Source: Cafeteria roenbergensis (lineage: Eukaryota; Sar; Bigyra; Bicosoecida; Cafeteriaceae). From it: 64,000 nt of DNA. The notes beneath the pieces are model-generated. The model was not told the DNA's origin. It did not search any database and saw nothing but the letters and a program-made list of their open reading frames with translations. The DNA lies in assembly GCA_008330645.1 (NCBI GenBank), contig VLTN01000003.1:930001-994000 (forward strand). The letters run 5' to 3'. Both the position numbers and the translations under genes were made by a program. Of this stretch, positions 63,161 through 64,000 are shown in pieces. Each line of letters begins with the position of its first letter. Position 1 is the stretch's first letter.

Positions 63161-64000
63161 TCAGCTAACGGCGAGCACGACGCTCGCGCGTGCAGCGCCA
63201 CGGGGCTTCGGCCGCACTGTGGACCCTCGCAGCGTGCGCCTCGCCGAGAGTCTGGCTTTGGGGGACTCCTGCAGCACCTGGGGCTTGCTGGATGCGCGTC
63301 GAATCGGGCTCGCCGCAAAAGACGGCTTTCGCGAGCCGTAGGGCCGCCACTGAGTGACGCTCCGCTCCACAGTCGTTTTCGCAATGTCGGCCCTACGCAC
63401 CGGGCGCAGCATTCCCAGCGCGTCCGTGTCCGCCTCCTCCACCTCTTCGTCGTCGAACTCTTCCACGGAGGGGGCGGACATCATCGCCCCAAGCCGTGGC
63501 CTGCCATGGAAGCTTCCTCGAATTGGCGCCAAGTCGGGCAGGCGAGTCATCGTGTTGGGACCATCGATTGCCACCTTGCCAAGGGGCCCAGAGCGGAACC
63601 GGTCGATCATTTTATCGATCTCCTCGGGCTGCACCTCAGGCAGCGTTGCTCCCGCGCGCGCAGGCTTCGTGCCGCCTTGGGCAGCAAGCTTGCTCCTTCG
63701 CCCACGCCGGGCAGAACCCGGCCGCTTCGCAGCCTCGACGATCACGGCCCGGTCCTCTTGCAGCGTCAGCAGGTTGGAGAACACCATGGCAAGCTCGTCG
63801 ACCTTGGATTGTGTGGCTCCCATGAGCTGCTGGACGCTCACCAAAGTGAGGCGAAAAGGCTCGTGCCCGTCCTCTGGGCACTCGGACTCATCGTCGTCGC
63901 CTCCCGTGCGGGGTTTCGACCTGCTGGACTCTTTCGATTCTGCCGCAAGCTTGAGCGCCGCGGCTGCCCCGGACCCGCCTGCAGTCGCCGACCGTTTGGC
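63161..64000 (-). CDS. Partial protein of unknown function, N-terminus beyond window
   Basis: The minus frame is open from the window end to the TGA at 63161, 280 codons with no start seen. The N-terminal visible part is Ser/Lys/acid-rich (SKPRTGGDDDESECPEDG), then a helical block GHEPFRLTLVSVQQLMGATQ and SKVDELAMVFSNLLTLQEDR. A further block is EEIDKMIDRFRSGPLGKVAI. An acidic run precedes a basic Ser/Arg tail. I recognise no family. Protein-like composition and the intact frame support it. Confidence 0.55.
   Translation of the reverse strand, partial: AKRSATAGGSGAAAALKLAAESKESSRSKPRTGGDDDESECPEDGHEPFRLTLVSVQQLMGATQSKVDELAMVFSNLLTLQEDRAVIVEAAKRPGSARRGRRSKLAAQGGTKPARAGATLPEVQPEEIDKMIDRFRSGPLGKVAIDGPNTMTRLPDLAPIRGSFHGRPRLGAMMSAPSVEEFDDEEVEEADTDALGMLRPVRRADIAKTTVERSVTQWRPYGSRKPSFAASPIRRASSKPQVLQESPKARLSARRTLRGSTVRPKPRGAARASVVLAVS

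Overview
This window is nuclear DNA from a GC-rich unicellular eukaryote (about two-thirds GC by eye). Every recognisable gene is eukaryotic: MED6, NKAP, ubiquilin, HMG-CoA synthase, PP2A scaffold subunit A, MCM6, an mARC/MOSC protein, CYB5D1, FKBP, TBC Rab-GAP and several protein kinases. Many genes carry short GT-AG introns. CYB5D1, an axoneme-associated protein, suggests a flagellate stage. A cytosolic-type mevalonate enzyme argues against a typical chlorophyte green alga. A GC-rich alga or other protist is plausible (for example stramenopile or haptophyte), but the lineage cannot be fixed from this sequence. There is no prophage, operon, CRISPR array or recognisable transposase or reverse transcriptase.

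Layout. 1-2175 holds a TBC Rab-GAP (minus, cut by the window start). 2411-4417 is a two-exon protein of unknown function (minus). 4081-11595 is a recent head-to-tail tandem duplication of a block that ran from exon 2 of the unknown gene, through a GT61-type glycosyltransferase gene, into intron 2 of MED6. The result is two GT61 genes (4680-6887 and 8922-10721), one complete MED6 (11129-12397), one MED6 5' fragment (7854-8181) and one truncated copy of the unknown gene (8321-8659). 12756-18595 holds NKAP, a CMGC-like kinase and a coiled-coil protein. 19329-27767 holds ubiquilin, HMG-CoA synthase, a secreted unknown and a methyltransferase. 28125-30041 holds a small membrane protein and a mitochondrial-looking protein. 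30596-39505 is one uninterrupted 2,969-codon frame for a P-loop NTPase and coiled-coil giant. 40220-41743 is an atypical kinase, followed by about 3.5 kb with no gene I recognise. 45237-54259 holds a multi-RRM protein, PP2A-A and a MAP2K-like kinase. 54708-64000 holds MCM6, an mARC-like protein, CYB5D1, an HD phosphohydrolase, an FKBP and a partial unknown.

Gene organisation. Genes are dense and mostly arranged as divergent or convergent pairs with short shared intergenic DNA, for example 77 bp between the HD protein and FKBP. I modelled 20 introns. Nineteen begin GTGAG, and several sit only 7-68 coding bases after the start codon. Convergent junctions often carry CA/TG-rich runs and G runs.

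Most striking signal. The two GT61 copies are nearly identical (about 7 differences over roughly 1.5 kb), yet 18 substitutions fall in one 46-bp patch without any indel. The upstream copy also has a roughly 150-residue repeat expansion after its membrane anchor. Exon coordinates come from reading frame, splice motifs and family alignment by memory; no search was run.
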